The notes: a model not told the origin generated them from the sequence alone. A DNA stretch of 64,000 nucleotides from Arcobacter sp. FWKO B (GCF_014844135.1 NZ_CP041403.1:1488001-1552000); one strand, 5' to 3'; shown: positions 1 through 9,346, numbered from the stretch's first letter. Numbers and translations are program-made.

Positions 1-1408
1 AAAGGTGTAGTCTTCTCATTGCATTGACATAAACACCTGTTTTTTCATAAGCACTCTTTACACCAAAAACTATATCGCTTTTTTTTGCTATTTCATTCAT
101 AAAAAGTTCTTGTGTGATGATTAACTCAAGATTTTCTAGGGCTTGGTTTATTTTGTTTTGATTTGGATGGATATGTGCTAAGTCCTCACCCATTATGTAC
201 ATAGATTTGATTTTGCCATCAATCATTGCATCTATAAGTTCAGGGGTAGTAAGTCCAACCTCTTTTGCATCTTTATAATCAGGTTCATAATAAGGTAGAC
301 AGCCTACATCACAGGTACCTTGGACATTGTTTTGACCACGAAGAGGCATAAGCCCAGCTCCAACTTGTCCAATATTTCCAGTAAGAAGTGCTAAGTTTGC
401 TATAGCCATAACAGCTTTACTTCCATCAAGATGTTCACTAATCCCTAATCCCCAAAAAATCATAGATTTTTTTGTAGCATATTCTCTAGCAATCACAGGG
501 ATAAGTTCAGCTAAATCTTCATACCCTTTTAATGACTCAAAAAACTTTGGATTTGCAAACTCATCATTTAAGATTGAGTTTTTATACTCTTCAAAACCAC
601 TACATCTTGTATTTATAAATCTAGTATTATATAGATTTTCACTAAGTATTACATATGCCATCATATTAAGAACTAATAAATTTGCTTCATAAGGGATAAC
701 AGCATTGTATTTTGCAAATTTACCAAGATGAATTTCTCTCACATCAATTACAGCAATATCAACTATCTTATCTCTTGATGCTTCTATCATTCTATTTGCT
801 ACTATTGGATGGGCTTCAGTTGTGTTTGAGCCAATTACTAGTAAAAATTCGCTTTTAAAAATATCATCATATGGATTGGTTGCTGCACCTTCACCTATAG
901 TAGTTTTAAGCCCTTTTAGACTTGGACTATGACAGACCCTTGCACAGTTGTCTATATGGGGCGATTCCATAGTAGTTCTTGTAAATTTTTGAAGCATCCA
1001 GCCACTTTCACAGCTTGTTCTTGCCCCACCTGTTGCACAAAAAGAGTGTCTACCATATTTGTTTTTGAGTTCATTTAGTTTCCATGCACTTAAAGATGTA
1101 GCAAATTCATAGTTTGCTTCATACCAAGTATCATCAAAGTCTTTTAATGTTTTAGAACGAGCTTTCAACTCTATAGGAAGTAAATCAAAATTCTTTTCTA
1201 TAAAAGATTTTTTGATTCTAGGAGTTCTTATTCTATTAGGAGAATCTACAAAGTCATATCCATATTTACCTTTAATACAAAGCTTACCACGGCTTACATA
1301 TCCATCACTTTGAGCATATATTTTTGTGATTTTATTATTAGCAACAACAGCAGTTATATCACACCCAACACCACAGTAAGTACAAACCGAATTTATATCA
1401 GTCGTCAT
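1..1408 (-). CDS. fdhF: Formate dehydrogenase-type molybdopterin oxidoreductase, N-terminal part (cut by window edge)
   Basis: Translating the minus strand from the ATG at 1408 gives 469 open codons that run off the window. Residues C9, C12, C16 and C44 form the N-terminal [4Fe-4S] motif (CTYCGVGC, then GKLCIKG). Around residue 159 the sequence CARVCHSP matches the formate dehydrogenase active site, with cysteine where some homologues carry selenocysteine; there is no in-frame TGA there. This family oxidises formate to CO2 (or the reverse) at a Mo/W-bis-MGD centre. A GGAGG ribosome site lies just upstream of the start. No twin-arginine signal is visible, so a cytoplasmic enzyme is likely. The thiS-like gene 35 bases upstream is probably in the same transcript. 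A related bis-MGD reductase cannot be fully excluded because the C-terminus is missing. Confidence 0.85.
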   Translation of the reverse strand, partial: MTTDINSVCTYCGVGCDITAVVANNKITKIYAQSDGYVSRGKLCIKGKYGYDFVDSPNRIRTPRIKKSFIEKNFDLLPIELKARSKTLKDFDDTWYEANYEFATSLSAWKLNELKNKYGRHSFCATGGARTSCESGWMLQKFTRTTMESPHIDNCARVCHSPSLKGLKTTIGEGAATNPYDDIFKSEFLLVIGSNTTEAHPIVANRMIEASRDKIVDIAVIDVREIHLGKFAKYNAVIPYEANLLVLNMMAYVILSENLYNTRFINTRCSGFEEYKNSILNDEFANPKFFESLKGYEDLAELIPVIAREYATKKSMIFWGLGISEHLDGSKAVMAIANLALLTGNIGQVGAGLMPLRGQNNVQGTCDVGCLPYYEPDYKDAKEVGLTTPELIDAMIDGKIKSMYIMGEDLAHIHPNQNKINQALENLELIITQELFMNEIAKKSDIVFGVKSAYEKTGVYVNAMRRLHL

Positions 1409-1443
1409 TAAAATCCTCCAAATAAGTTATCATTTTAGGGGTA

Positions 1444-1644
1444 TCAACCGCCACCTACAAATTGTAAAAGTTCTATTTTATCGCCATCTTTTGGGATAAA
1501 AGTTTGCCAATCTTGTTTTTTGACTATATCCATATTAACTGCAACTGCCATTACCTTATCGATAATTTGTAGTTGTGTCATTATTTCAAATATAGTTTTG
1601 CTATCATCAAATGATAGATTTTCACCGTTTATTACTAATTTCAT
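1444..1644 (-). CDS. thiS: Sulfur carrier protein ThiS
   Basis: This 66-residue protein has the beta-grasp, ubiquitin-like pattern of ThiS: an N-terminal MKLVINGE strand, a central AVAVN strand, the DGDKIELL stretch and a C-terminal GGG tail whose last glycine would be thiocarboxylated by ThiF/ThiG partners. ThiS carries sulfur for thiazole synthesis in thiamine biosynthesis. The length fits ThiS better than MoaD, which is usually near 80 residues. AAAGGG precedes the ATG. No other thi gene lies next to it; it sits directly upstream of a molybdoenzyme gene, which makes the pathway assignment slightly less certain. Confidence 0.85.
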   Translation of the reverse strand: MKLVINGENLSFDDSKTIFEIMTQLQIIDKVMAVAVNMDIVKKQDWQTFIPKDGDKIELLQFVGGG

Positions 1645-1718
1645 CTTGTACCCTTTAAGTTACAAAATTTTATCGTAAGATATCAAAGTTTTACTTGAAT
1701 TTTCTTGTAAAAAATGAA

Positions 1719-4391
1719 TTAAATATTTTGTATAGGTGGTGAGAAAAAATATCCTTGAGAGTAATCAACTTCTAGTTTTTGTAAAATCTCTAATATTTCT
1801 TTATTTTCAACAAACTCAGCAACGGTTTTTATTCCCATTTCTTTCGCAAATTTTACAATTACTGATACAACTACATATGAGCTGTGATTTGTAGCAATAT
1901 CTTTTATTAAAGAACCATCTATTTTTATAAAGTCAGCTTTTAGTTTAATAAGGTATTCAAAGTTTGAATAACCTGTTCCAAAGTCATCTATAGCAATCTT
2001 GCACCCTTTTTGTTTAACCATATCAATAAAGCTAATAACATCATCATAGCTTGCAATTGACTCAGATTCTACAATCTCAAATACAACTCGTGAACCAATA
2101 CCATCATATTTTTCAAGAAGTTCCATAATATATTGTTGTAATTCTTTATTTAATATATCCTGAACAGATAAATTGATTGAAAATTCTTCTTCTTTTGAAG
2201 CAAATGTTTGAAAACTTTTACTAAGCATAATTTTTGTAAGTTTTGCGTATTGTTTTGTTTGTTTAGCAATATCCAAAAAGAAAAATGGTGTTACTACTTT
2301 ACCATCAACATCAATCATCCTTATTAAGGATTCATATTTTTCTAGTTTTAGTGTTTTATTGTTTATAATAGGTTGAAAAAATGGGACAATTTTATCATCA
2401 TTTATAGCTTCTTTTAATTTCTTTGTCCATTTTAAATTATTTTGATATATTTGATTAAGGCTATTTTCACTATTATAAACTATAAATGTTTTTTGCTCTT
2501 TTTTAGATACTTTAAGTGCCATATCTGCTGTTAGTAAAGCAGAAGTGCTACTTTCAAAAGAGACACCACAACTTACATTTATATCAACTTCTTCATCACC
2601 TATTAGTAAATTCTCCTTCTCCAAATTTTCTAATACAATTTGTAAATTGGTAAGAAATTCATTCTTTTTTTGTTGTGAGTCTAGCAAAACAAACTCATCT
2701 GCACTTAGCCTATATAGTAAGATATCATTTATAAATACTTTAGTGCTAATAGTTTGGAGTTTTTTTGAGAATTCTTGTAAGACAATATCTCCAAAATTAT
2801 GTCCATAAAAGTCATTGATCTGTGAAAAACGGTCAATATTTATAACAGCAAGTGCAGTGTTATCCATATTATTTAGATCTCTTTGTAACTTATTTCTAGT
2901 TCCAAGATTTGTTAATGTATCAAAATCTGCAATATATTGAATCTTCTCTTTTTGCTCCATCAGCTCTGTAATATCTCTTCTTATGGAAATATATTCTTTT
3001 GTATTACCATCGCTATCAACAATAGGACTAATGACTGCATCTGTCCAATAATAGCCACCATCTTTTGTTTTATTTTTGATAATACCACGCCAAACTTTGC
3101 CACTTTTGATAGTTGTCCAAAGTTGTTTAAATGTATTTTGTGGAGTATCTGGATGCCTTACTATATGATGTGGTTTATTTATAACTTCATCATATGTATA
3201 ACCACTTATTTGTAAAAATTGTTCATTTACAAAGGTTATCCTACCACTTAAATCTGTAGTGCTTACAATATTAGCAGTGTCTATTGCTTTTTTATAGCTA
3301 TCTAAGGATGCATAGTTATTAGAAAATTTTTCAAAAAGCTCATTAAATTCTTTAAGAATTTTTCCTAGTTCATCATTTTTTTGATACTTAATTTTTTTGT
3401 ATTTATTTATTTTAATTGATTCAATAGCATCTTTTAGTGCATTTAGTGGATTTATAATAAGATATTTACTAAAATACCAAGAAATTGTATATGATAATAT
3501 TATAAGAATTATTCCTAATAAAGCTAACTGTGTAAGAATTGACTTTTTTTCTTTTTCAATAAAGCTTTTATCAATAATATGATTTACAAAAAGTTCTTGG
3601 GTTCCTTCATATACTAGTGTTTTGATAATTTCATCTTTATTGGTTAATACATTTGAATTTATTGTTTCTAAATTTAACTCTTTTGGCAAAATCACTTGGT
3701 TAGTTGCTGTTTGAAAATAAACTTTATATATTAAGTTTTCATTGAGATACTTTAGATCATTTAATCCAAACCAATAATCTAGTTTCATGTATCCAATTAC
3801 TTTATTGTGTGTTTTTATTTCACTAGTATAACAAAATTTATAATGTCCATCTTCAAAATCATTTTTAATTTGCCCTATGCAATCTTTTGTGATATATTTT
3901 TCTTGATTAAAAATAGTTTTTGAATCATTTGATACAAATACCATATTTTGATTTTCATCGTAAGAAATAAAACCAGTTGTAAAATTTTTTGATGTGAAAC
4001 CTTTTTGTGCTATTAAAGTTCCTTCAATATTGTATATACTAATAGAATACTGACTATTGTAGGATATCCATTTATCAAGCATTTGCAATATGTTTATTTT
4101 TTCATTATCAAAAATTACCCCTTGATAATTACTCTTATCTTCATACATAGAGATTAGATTAATAGATGCTTGAATATCCTCTTTTGTGCTTATCTCATCG
4201 GTAACTTTTTTTAAATTTGATTCTATTGAAGCAAGATAGTTTTGGATTTTGATTGAATCATAAGATGTATCTTGAGAAGTTTTGTTATCAAAAACAGCAT
4301 CTATACTTTTTAAATAAGCAACAGCACCAAGAATCAAGACAAATGATATAATTAGTGTCGTTTGGATAAAAAGTTTTGAGTGTATTGTCAT
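1719..4391 (-). CDS. Membrane PAS-GGDEF-EAL cyclic-di-GMP protein (probable phosphodiesterase)
   Basis: The 890-residue protein has a transmembrane segment near residues 7-27, a periplasmic region of about 255 residues, a second segment near 285-308, a HAMP-like linker, a PAS domain (about 370-480, with HPDTP near 411), a GGDEF domain (about 490-640) and an EAL domain (about 660-885). The GGDEF signature is degenerate (SADEF near 561), so diguanylate cyclase activity is doubtful. The EAL domain keeps its key residues: ESLIR, the NLS asparagine, EIVESE, DDFGTGYS near 800, KIDG, AEFVE and QGY. It therefore probably hydrolyses c-di-GMP. The gene starts 9 bases after a periplasmic binding protein gene, which suggests that protein is its ligand sensor (inference). 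Its closest relative here is the protein at 6440-9250. Confidence 0.88.
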   Translation of the reverse strand: MTIHSKLFIQTTLIISFVLILGAVAYLKSIDAVFDNKTSQDTSYDSIKIQNYLASIESNLKKVTDEISTKEDIQASINLISMYEDKSNYQGVIFDNEKINILQMLDKWISYNSQYSISIYNIEGTLIAQKGFTSKNFTTGFISYDENQNMVFVSNDSKTIFNQEKYITKDCIGQIKNDFEDGHYKFCYTSEIKTHNKVIGYMKLDYWFGLNDLKYLNENLIYKVYFQTATNQVILPKELNLETINSNVLTNKDEIIKTLVYEGTQELFVNHIIDKSFIEKEKKSILTQLALLGIILIILSYTISWYFSKYLIINPLNALKDAIESIKINKYKKIKYQKNDELGKILKEFNELFEKFSNNYASLDSYKKAIDTANIVSTTDLSGRITFVNEQFLQISGYTYDEVINKPHHIVRHPDTPQNTFKQLWTTIKSGKVWRGIIKNKTKDGGYYWTDAVISPIVDSDGNTKEYISIRRDITELMEQKEKIQYIADFDTLTNLGTRNKLQRDLNNMDNTALAVINIDRFSQINDFYGHNFGDIVLQEFSKKLQTISTKVFINDILLYRLSADEFVLLDSQQKKNEFLTNLQIVLENLEKENLLIGDEEVDINVSCGVSFESSTSALLTADMALKVSKKEQKTFIVYNSENSLNQIYQNNLKWTKKLKEAINDDKIVPFFQPIINNKTLKLEKYESLIRMIDVDGKVVTPFFFLDIAKQTKQYAKLTKIMLSKSFQTFASKEEEFSINLSVQDILNKELQQYIMELLEKYDGIGSRVVFEIVESESIASYDDVISFIDMVKQKGCKIAIDDFGTGYSNFEYLIKLKADFIKIDGSLIKDIATNHSSYVVVSVIVKFAKEMGIKTVAEFVENKEILEILQKLEVDYSQGYFFSPPIQNI

Positions 4392-4400
4392 TAAGTGCCT

Positions 4401-5294
4401 TTAAAAAATTGGTTCTATTTTATAAACATTATCTTTTGTTACTATAGTTGTATCTATGGTAACATTTTTTTCTACATTTTCACCTTGAATTATTCTTACT
4501 ATTGCTTCTATACCATCTTTTGCAACTGTTGGATAAGTAAAGCTTGCACTTTGTGAGCCTTTTGCGATAGCATCTTTTGCATCTTTTATATAATCAATCC
4601 CAACAGTTGGTATTTTTCTAAAATCTTTATTTTTAGCCATAACTTCTCTAGCACCTATTAACATACTATCACTATGGGAATATATTGCATCAAATTTGAT
4701 ATTATCTTTGTATATTTCATCCATTGCTTTTATAGCATCAGTTCTTAAGTAATTAGCTCTTTTTTTAATAATTTTAATATCTTTATATTGGGATATTACC
4801 TCTTCAAAACCAGCTTCTCTTTGAGTAGTGGGCATTGCTTTTTCTAGCCCTTTAAGCATCAAAACCACACCTTTGTAGTTCATCTCTTTTGCTATAAACT
4901 CCGCAGCTTGTTTTGCAATTTTTTTATTATCAGGTGATATAAATGTTGTATACCCATCACCGTAAATTCCTCTATCTATAAGTATGACTTTAATACCTTT
5001 ATCAATAGCTTTTTGTAAAGCAAGTGATGTTACATGTGGGTCAATTGGACTTGTAATTATAAAATCAACACCATCATGTATAAATTGTTCAATATGTAAT
5101 ATTTGGTTTGCAACTTTTGTTTTTGCATCTTTGATTTCTATTTGTAAAAAAGGGTATTTACTAACCTCTTTTATTGCTTCTTCCACTTGAGCTTTTCTCC
5201 AATCATTTTCTAATGTGTCTTGGGCAAAGCCTATTTTGTAAGTTTTCGCATTTAAAGTCAAAATAGTTAAAAATAAGATAATTAAAATTTTCAT
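4401..5294 (-). CDS. Periplasmic sugar-type substrate-binding protein (Peripla_BP_4/LuxP-like)
   Basis: The 297-residue product starts with a short signal peptide (cleavage likely after LNA, near residue 16). It has the two-lobed periplasmic binding protein pattern of ribose/LacI-type proteins: YKIGFAQ strand, VDFIITSPID, IKVILIDRGIYG, and the hinge-region segments FDAIYSHSD and KIPTVGIDY. No transporter permease or ATPase gene is adjacent. Instead the next gene, 9 bases downstream on the same strand, is a membrane PAS-GGDEF-EAL protein. By analogy with known pairs such as LuxP-LuxQ or NspS-MbaA, the protein may report a sugar or signal molecule to that partner rather than feed an ABC transporter. 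The ligand cannot be told from sequence. Confidence 0.87.
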   Translation of the reverse strand: MKILIILFLTILTLNAKTYKIGFAQDTLENDWRKAQVEEAIKEVSKYPFLQIEIKDAKTKVANQILHIEQFIHDGVDFIITSPIDPHVTSLALQKAIDKGIKVILIDRGIYGDGYTTFISPDNKKIAKQAAEFIAKEMNYKGVVLMLKGLEKAMPTTQREAGFEEVISQYKDIKIIKKRANYLRTDAIKAMDEIYKDNIKFDAIYSHSDSMLIGAREVMAKNKDFRKIPTVGIDYIKDAKDAIAKGSQSASFTYPTVAKDGIEAIVRIIQGENVEKNVTIDTTIVTKDNVYKIEPIF

Positions 5295-5386
5295 TGATAC
5301 TCTTTAAGAAATTATACTTATATATAATATAGATATATTGATAAATTGTACCTTAAAGATATTAATCAAATCTAGCGATTTTATGA

Positions 5387-5926
5387 TTAATTTGTAGTTC
5401 TTGAATTTAATAGTAATAATATTAAATCTTTACTTTCACCTTCTATTGCAAAATCTATTGGTTTTAACCCATTTGGATTTTGGATATCAGTTTTTGCACC
5501 ATATTGTACAAATAGTTCAAACATTTCAACTCTATTTTTAAATGCAATTTGATGCATAGGAGTATTTCCAATGTTATTTGGTATAGAAGTATCAGCATTG
5601 CGTTCCAAGAGAAGTTTTGCAATTGGTAAATGATTCATAACAACTGCATAATAAATTGGGGTAAATCCTTTGGCATCTTTTGCATTTATATCAGCACCAA
5701 TTTCAAGTAAATAAGTAATTATATTAAGATCTCTTTTTTTTATAGCTATATGTAAAGGTGATAACCCAGCAGTTGTTACTGATTGAATAGAGTTGTTTTT
5801 TAAAGCAATCTCTATATCTTGTATATTACCATTGTATACAGCATTATGAAGACTATTCCATCCATTTTCATTATTTGAAAAAGCAAATGAAATAACAAGA
5901 GTTATTAAAATTATTATTTTTTTCAT
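5387..5926 (-). CDS. Secreted ankyrin-repeat protein
   Basis: The 179-residue protein has a signal peptide (about residues 1-17, ending FAFS) followed by about five ankyrin repeats: NGWNSLHNAV, AGLSPLHIAI, KGFTPIYYAV, IGNTPMHQIA and NGLKPIDFAI, each followed by a helix pair of the LLLE-GADIN type. The fold is a protein-binding scaffold, here expected in the periplasm. Periplasmic ankyrin proteins in other bacteria are linked to oxidative stress and catalase, but no catalase gene is nearby, so the partner is unknown. It lies 92 bases upstream of the binding-protein gene on the same strand. The ribosome site is weak (AAGAA close to the ATG). Confidence 0.85.
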   Translation of the reverse strand: MKKIIILITLVISFAFSNNENGWNSLHNAVYNGNIQDIEIALKNNSIQSVTTAGLSPLHIAIKKRDLNIITYLLEIGADINAKDAKGFTPIYYAVVMNHLPIAKLLLERNADTSIPNNIGNTPMHQIAFKNRVEMFELFVQYGAKTDIQNPNGLKPIDFAIEGESKDLILLLLNSRTTN

Positions 5927-6151
5927 TTCTTACAGCCTTGTTTATTTGATTTTAGTAAATGTACCATAATAAAATTAATTTGAGTTAAATTTTATCTATA
6001 AACACTCTATTATAAGTAATTATTATGACTCTTTGTGACTATATTTATTAGTATTAAACTATAAAGTTATTTTAAGAATTTTGGAGTAAAATTCCGTGCG
6101 CATTTTAGTATAAATAACTAAAATATTATTTTTAAAACAAGAGGGTGTAAA

Positions 6152-6406
6152 ATGAAAAAAATTGCTGTAATAGCTGTTGGTATGATGTTGGCTTTAGGTT
6201 TTAGTGGTTGTGATAAAAAAGAAGAAGCTAAAGAAGTTCAAGTTTTAGCTCAACCAGCTCAAGAGAGTGTTGTTGAAGCAGAAGCAACTGAGGCTACTGA
6301 GGAAGTTGTAACTGAAGAAGTTGCTGAAGAAACAGAAGAAACTACTGAAGAAGAAGTAGTACTTGAAGAAGTAGCAGTAGAAGTTGAGCAAGCTCAATCT
6401 AACTAA
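6152..6406 (+). CDS. Small acidic, low-complexity lipoprotein
   Basis: The 84-residue product has a lipoprotein signal (residues 1-19) with lipobox FSGC, so the mature protein would be anchored through Cys20. After DKKEE the rest is almost entirely Glu, Val, Ala and Thr, with repeated TEEV/EEVA/EETE units and no hydrophobic core, so it is probably disordered and very acidic. The good ribosome site (AAGAGGGTG, a few bases before the ATG), the lipobox and the following hairpin support a real gene despite the composition. No family is recognised. The GAA-rich repeats make the length prone to change by slippage. Confidence 0.75.
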   Translation: MKKIAVIAVGMMLALGFSGCDKKEEAKEVQVLAQPAQESVVEAEATEATEEVVTEEVAEETEETTEEEVVLEEVAVEVEQAQSN

Positions 6407-6416
6407 TATATAATAA

Positions 6417-6443
6417 CTAACCCTTTTGTAGCTAAAGGGTTAG
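6417..6443. terminator. Convergent bidirectional hairpin terminator
   Basis: Perfect 10-bp arms (6417-6426 and 6434-6443) with a 7-base loop lie between the lipoprotein gene and the stop of the convergent GGDEF-EAL gene, which falls inside the stem. No long T-run follows on either strand, so termination strength is uncertain. Confidence 0.6.
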
Positions 6444-9250
6444 CTTATAATTTCTGGATTTGGTTCAGCTATAAAATATCCTTGGGAATAATCTACTCCT
6501 AACTCATAAATCATATCTTGAATTTCTTTGTTTGAAACGAATTCTGCTATAGTTCTCATATTTTGAGATTTTGCAAATTGTACAATAATTTTTACTACTT
6601 CAAATGCATTCTTATCTTGATTTATATGTTTTATTAAAGAGCCATCAATTTTTACATAATCAGCTTTTAGTTTCAATAAATATTCAAAATTTGAATATCC
6701 AGTTCCAAAATCATCTATTGCTATTTTACATCCATTTATTTTAGCTTCTTTAATAAACTCTATAACATTATCAAAATCTTTAAATCCTTCAGACTCAACA
6801 ATTTCAAATACAATTTTATCAACAATATTTGGATACTGTTTTAATTTGTTGATTATAAACTCTTTTATTTCACTACTTTCAATATCTTCAGCTGTTAGAT
6901 TTATAGAAAACTCATAGTCTTTATCACTAAAATATTCAAAACTTTTTTCAATCATTATTTTAGTAAGTTTTTTGTATAGCTTTGTCTTTTTTGCGATATC
7001 TAAGAAAAACCAAGGAGAAATTGGTCTATTATCTTCAATTAATCTCATTAAAACTTCGTATTTCTCGATTTTTTGAGTTTGATTGTTATAAATTGGTTGA
7101 TAATAAGGGACAATTCTATCATCTTTTATTGCAGCTTTTAGTTTATGAGCCCATAGTATATTGTTTTTATATTGATTAGCTTCTGTTTGGATTGACTCAT
7201 CAAACTCAACCATAACAATACCAAGTTTTTTTGCTGTCTTTAATGCTATATCAGCATCTTTTAATACCTCATTATTTAGACTAGAGAGTGCTAATCCTGC
7301 TGTTAAATTGACAGTAATGTCAATGTTATTTATAGAAAAATATGTATCACTAATTTCTTCAATAAACTTGCTTAACTCTTTTTTTATATCGTTGTCTAGA
7401 TGAACTGAATTATCAAACATTAATGCATATTCATCTGAAGGCATTTTGTATATCTTAGCTATTGTATCAAAATATGTTTTTATTTTTTGACCTATTAAAA
7501 TAAGGATTTCATCACCAGTTGAATGACCATAAAAATCATTTATTTCTTTAAAAGAATCTATATTTAAAAGTATCAATTTTGCATCTTGAATTTTTTCAAT
7601 ATCTATAATTAGTTTATTCCGATTTGGTAGCTTTGTTAGGATATCTGTATAGTAAGAGTCTTCTAGTTCTTGTTTTGCTTTCATAATATCAGTAATATCA
7701 TTTCTAACTGCAATATACTCTTTGATACTGTTATTGTTATCAAAAATTGGAACAATTGTAGTTTTTACATAATACCCTTTTCCATCTTTTGTTTTATTTT
7801 TGATAATACCTTTATAAATTTCCCCTTTTGTTACACTTCTCCAGAGTTTAACAAACTCTTCTTTTGGTGTATCAGGATGTTTAAATATAGAGTGGGGTTT
7901 ACCTATTAATTCCTCTTTTGTATACCCTGTTTTTACACAAAGTTGAGTATTTACATATGTTATTTTACCTTCTAAATCAGATTTTGATACAATAGAAGTT
8001 TCATCAAGGGCTATTTGATAAGCTTTTAGTTGAGATACAATATTTTCTAACTCTTTATTTGCTAGTTTTTGTTCTTGGGACTTTAAGTATAGCTCTGTTT
8101 CTTTATTTAATAAAGTATTAGTCATATCATAAAAAACTTTTTGAAATGTACCAAACTCATCATTGAGCTTTTCATTATTATTAAAAAAATGATTTTTGTG
8201 TTTGAAATTTTTGATATCATCAAGAAGTTTTTCTATTGGGTTATTGATATATTTCTTAACAAAAAGATATCCCAAAGGGATTATGATAAGAAAGATTATG
8301 AGCATTGAAAAAATAGTAGATTTTTTCAATGAATCAATCTCTTGGTCAAGTTGTTCAAAGCTCATCATATATGTTATATCAAAGTCTTTTAAAAGATTGT
8401 GTGTAACAATAAATAACTCTTTATTATTGATAACTAGTTTTTCTAAATCTTGTAATAAAGATGCTTGTATTAAAGCCGTACTATTTTGTAACTCATCTGA
8501 TAGTGCATAAAGCAAGTTTTTTGATTTGGCAAGTAAATGTATGCTGTCATTTGTATTTAATGATTGTAAAAACTCTTGGTCAATAAGCTTTACCATAGCA
8601 ATAGTTCCAAGTTTTGTATTATTTGCATCATATATAGTGTGTTGTATATTTAAAAATATTTCTGAATTGTAATGTACGATAGCAATATCTTGATGTTGAT
8701 TTGAGTTAATATATTTTGTGAAAAAATCAACTTCATTTGTTTTATCTGTTTTAAGATTAAAAGTATTGGAAGAGATATCTTTTGTATAAATTATGGTAGA
8801 GTCATTATTTTGTAATGAATATCCAACACATGGTTGGGTTTTTTGATTCATTTTTTGGGATTTATAAAAACTTACAAGAACACCACTTGAGTCTAAAATA
8901 ACCATAAAGTCAGAATTAATAACTTGTGAAAGTATTAATAAATCAGAAGTTATATTTTGATATATATCTTGAAAATTAATATTGTATATATGAGAGTAGT
9001 TTTTAATAAGTGTTAAGTTTGCTAAAAGTTTTTCATCTTTTGATAAAATATCTGCTGTTGAGTGAACTTTATTTGTATATGCTTCAAAGTTATGAGTAAG
9101 GTTAGAATGGACTAAATTAATCTCTAGCTTAGAGTTATTTTTATGAAATTCGATTAGATTATAAATAAATATTACAGACATAAGAGATATAGTGACTATT
9201 ATAGTCAATACACCAGAGAGTAAAATTTTTTTTCTAATTCCAAAAAACAT
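6440..9250 (-). CDS. Membrane PAS-GGDEF-EAL cyclic-di-GMP protein (probable phosphodiesterase), second copy
   Basis: From the ATG at 9250 the product has 936 residues. That start has AAGG six bases upstream; a TTG two codons earlier is less likely. Order: transmembrane segment near 8-30, a periplasmic sensor region of about 270 residues, a second segment near 310-332, a HAMP-like linker, a coiled region, PAS (HPDTP near 453), degenerate GGDEF (PSDEY near 603) and EAL. The EAL domain has canonical EVLMR near 729, NLT, EIVESE, DDFGTGYS near 845, KIDG, AEF and QGY, so c-di-GMP hydrolysis is likely. PAS-GGDEF-EAL is clearly paralogous to the protein at 1719-4391, while the periplasmic parts differ. 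No binding-protein gene sits directly upstream; the next gene is divergent dnaE. Confidence 0.88.
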   Translation of the reverse strand: MFFGIRKKILLSGVLTIIVTISLMSVIFIYNLIEFHKNNSKLEINLVHSNLTHNFEAYTNKVHSTADILSKDEKLLANLTLIKNYSHIYNINFQDIYQNITSDLLILSQVINSDFMVILDSSGVLVSFYKSQKMNQKTQPCVGYSLQNNDSTIIYTKDISSNTFNLKTDKTNEVDFFTKYINSNQHQDIAIVHYNSEIFLNIQHTIYDANNTKLGTIAMVKLIDQEFLQSLNTNDSIHLLAKSKNLLYALSDELQNSTALIQASLLQDLEKLVINNKELFIVTHNLLKDFDITYMMSFEQLDQEIDSLKKSTIFSMLIIFLIIIPLGYLFVKKYINNPIEKLLDDIKNFKHKNHFFNNNEKLNDEFGTFQKVFYDMTNTLLNKETELYLKSQEQKLANKELENIVSQLKAYQIALDETSIVSKSDLEGKITYVNTQLCVKTGYTKEELIGKPHSIFKHPDTPKEEFVKLWRSVTKGEIYKGIIKNKTKDGKGYYVKTTIVPIFDNNNSIKEYIAVRNDITDIMKAKQELEDSYYTDILTKLPNRNKLIIDIEKIQDAKLILLNIDSFKEINDFYGHSTGDEILILIGQKIKTYFDTIAKIYKMPSDEYALMFDNSVHLDNDIKKELSKFIEEISDTYFSINNIDITVNLTAGLALSSLNNEVLKDADIALKTAKKLGIVMVEFDESIQTEANQYKNNILWAHKLKAAIKDDRIVPYYQPIYNNQTQKIEKYEVLMRLIEDNRPISPWFFLDIAKKTKLYKKLTKIMIEKSFEYFSDKDYEFSINLTAEDIESSEIKEFIINKLKQYPNIVDKIVFEIVESEGFKDFDNVIEFIKEAKINGCKIAIDDFGTGYSNFEYLLKLKADYVKIDGSLIKHINQDKNAFEVVKIIVQFAKSQNMRTIAEFVSNKEIQDMIYELGVDYSQGYFIAEPNPEIIS

Positions 9251-9346
9251 TGGCAACCTTGGGTATAAAATAGTAACAAGAGGTTATCTAAAATATAATA
9301 AAAAATACCTTATATCATATTCAATAGGGCTTTATTAAAATCTTGA

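Noticed and set aside
926-940. Possible selenocysteine site in the formate dehydrogenase
   Set aside because: The active-site codon is TGT (Cys), not TGA, so no selenocysteine insertion is needed.
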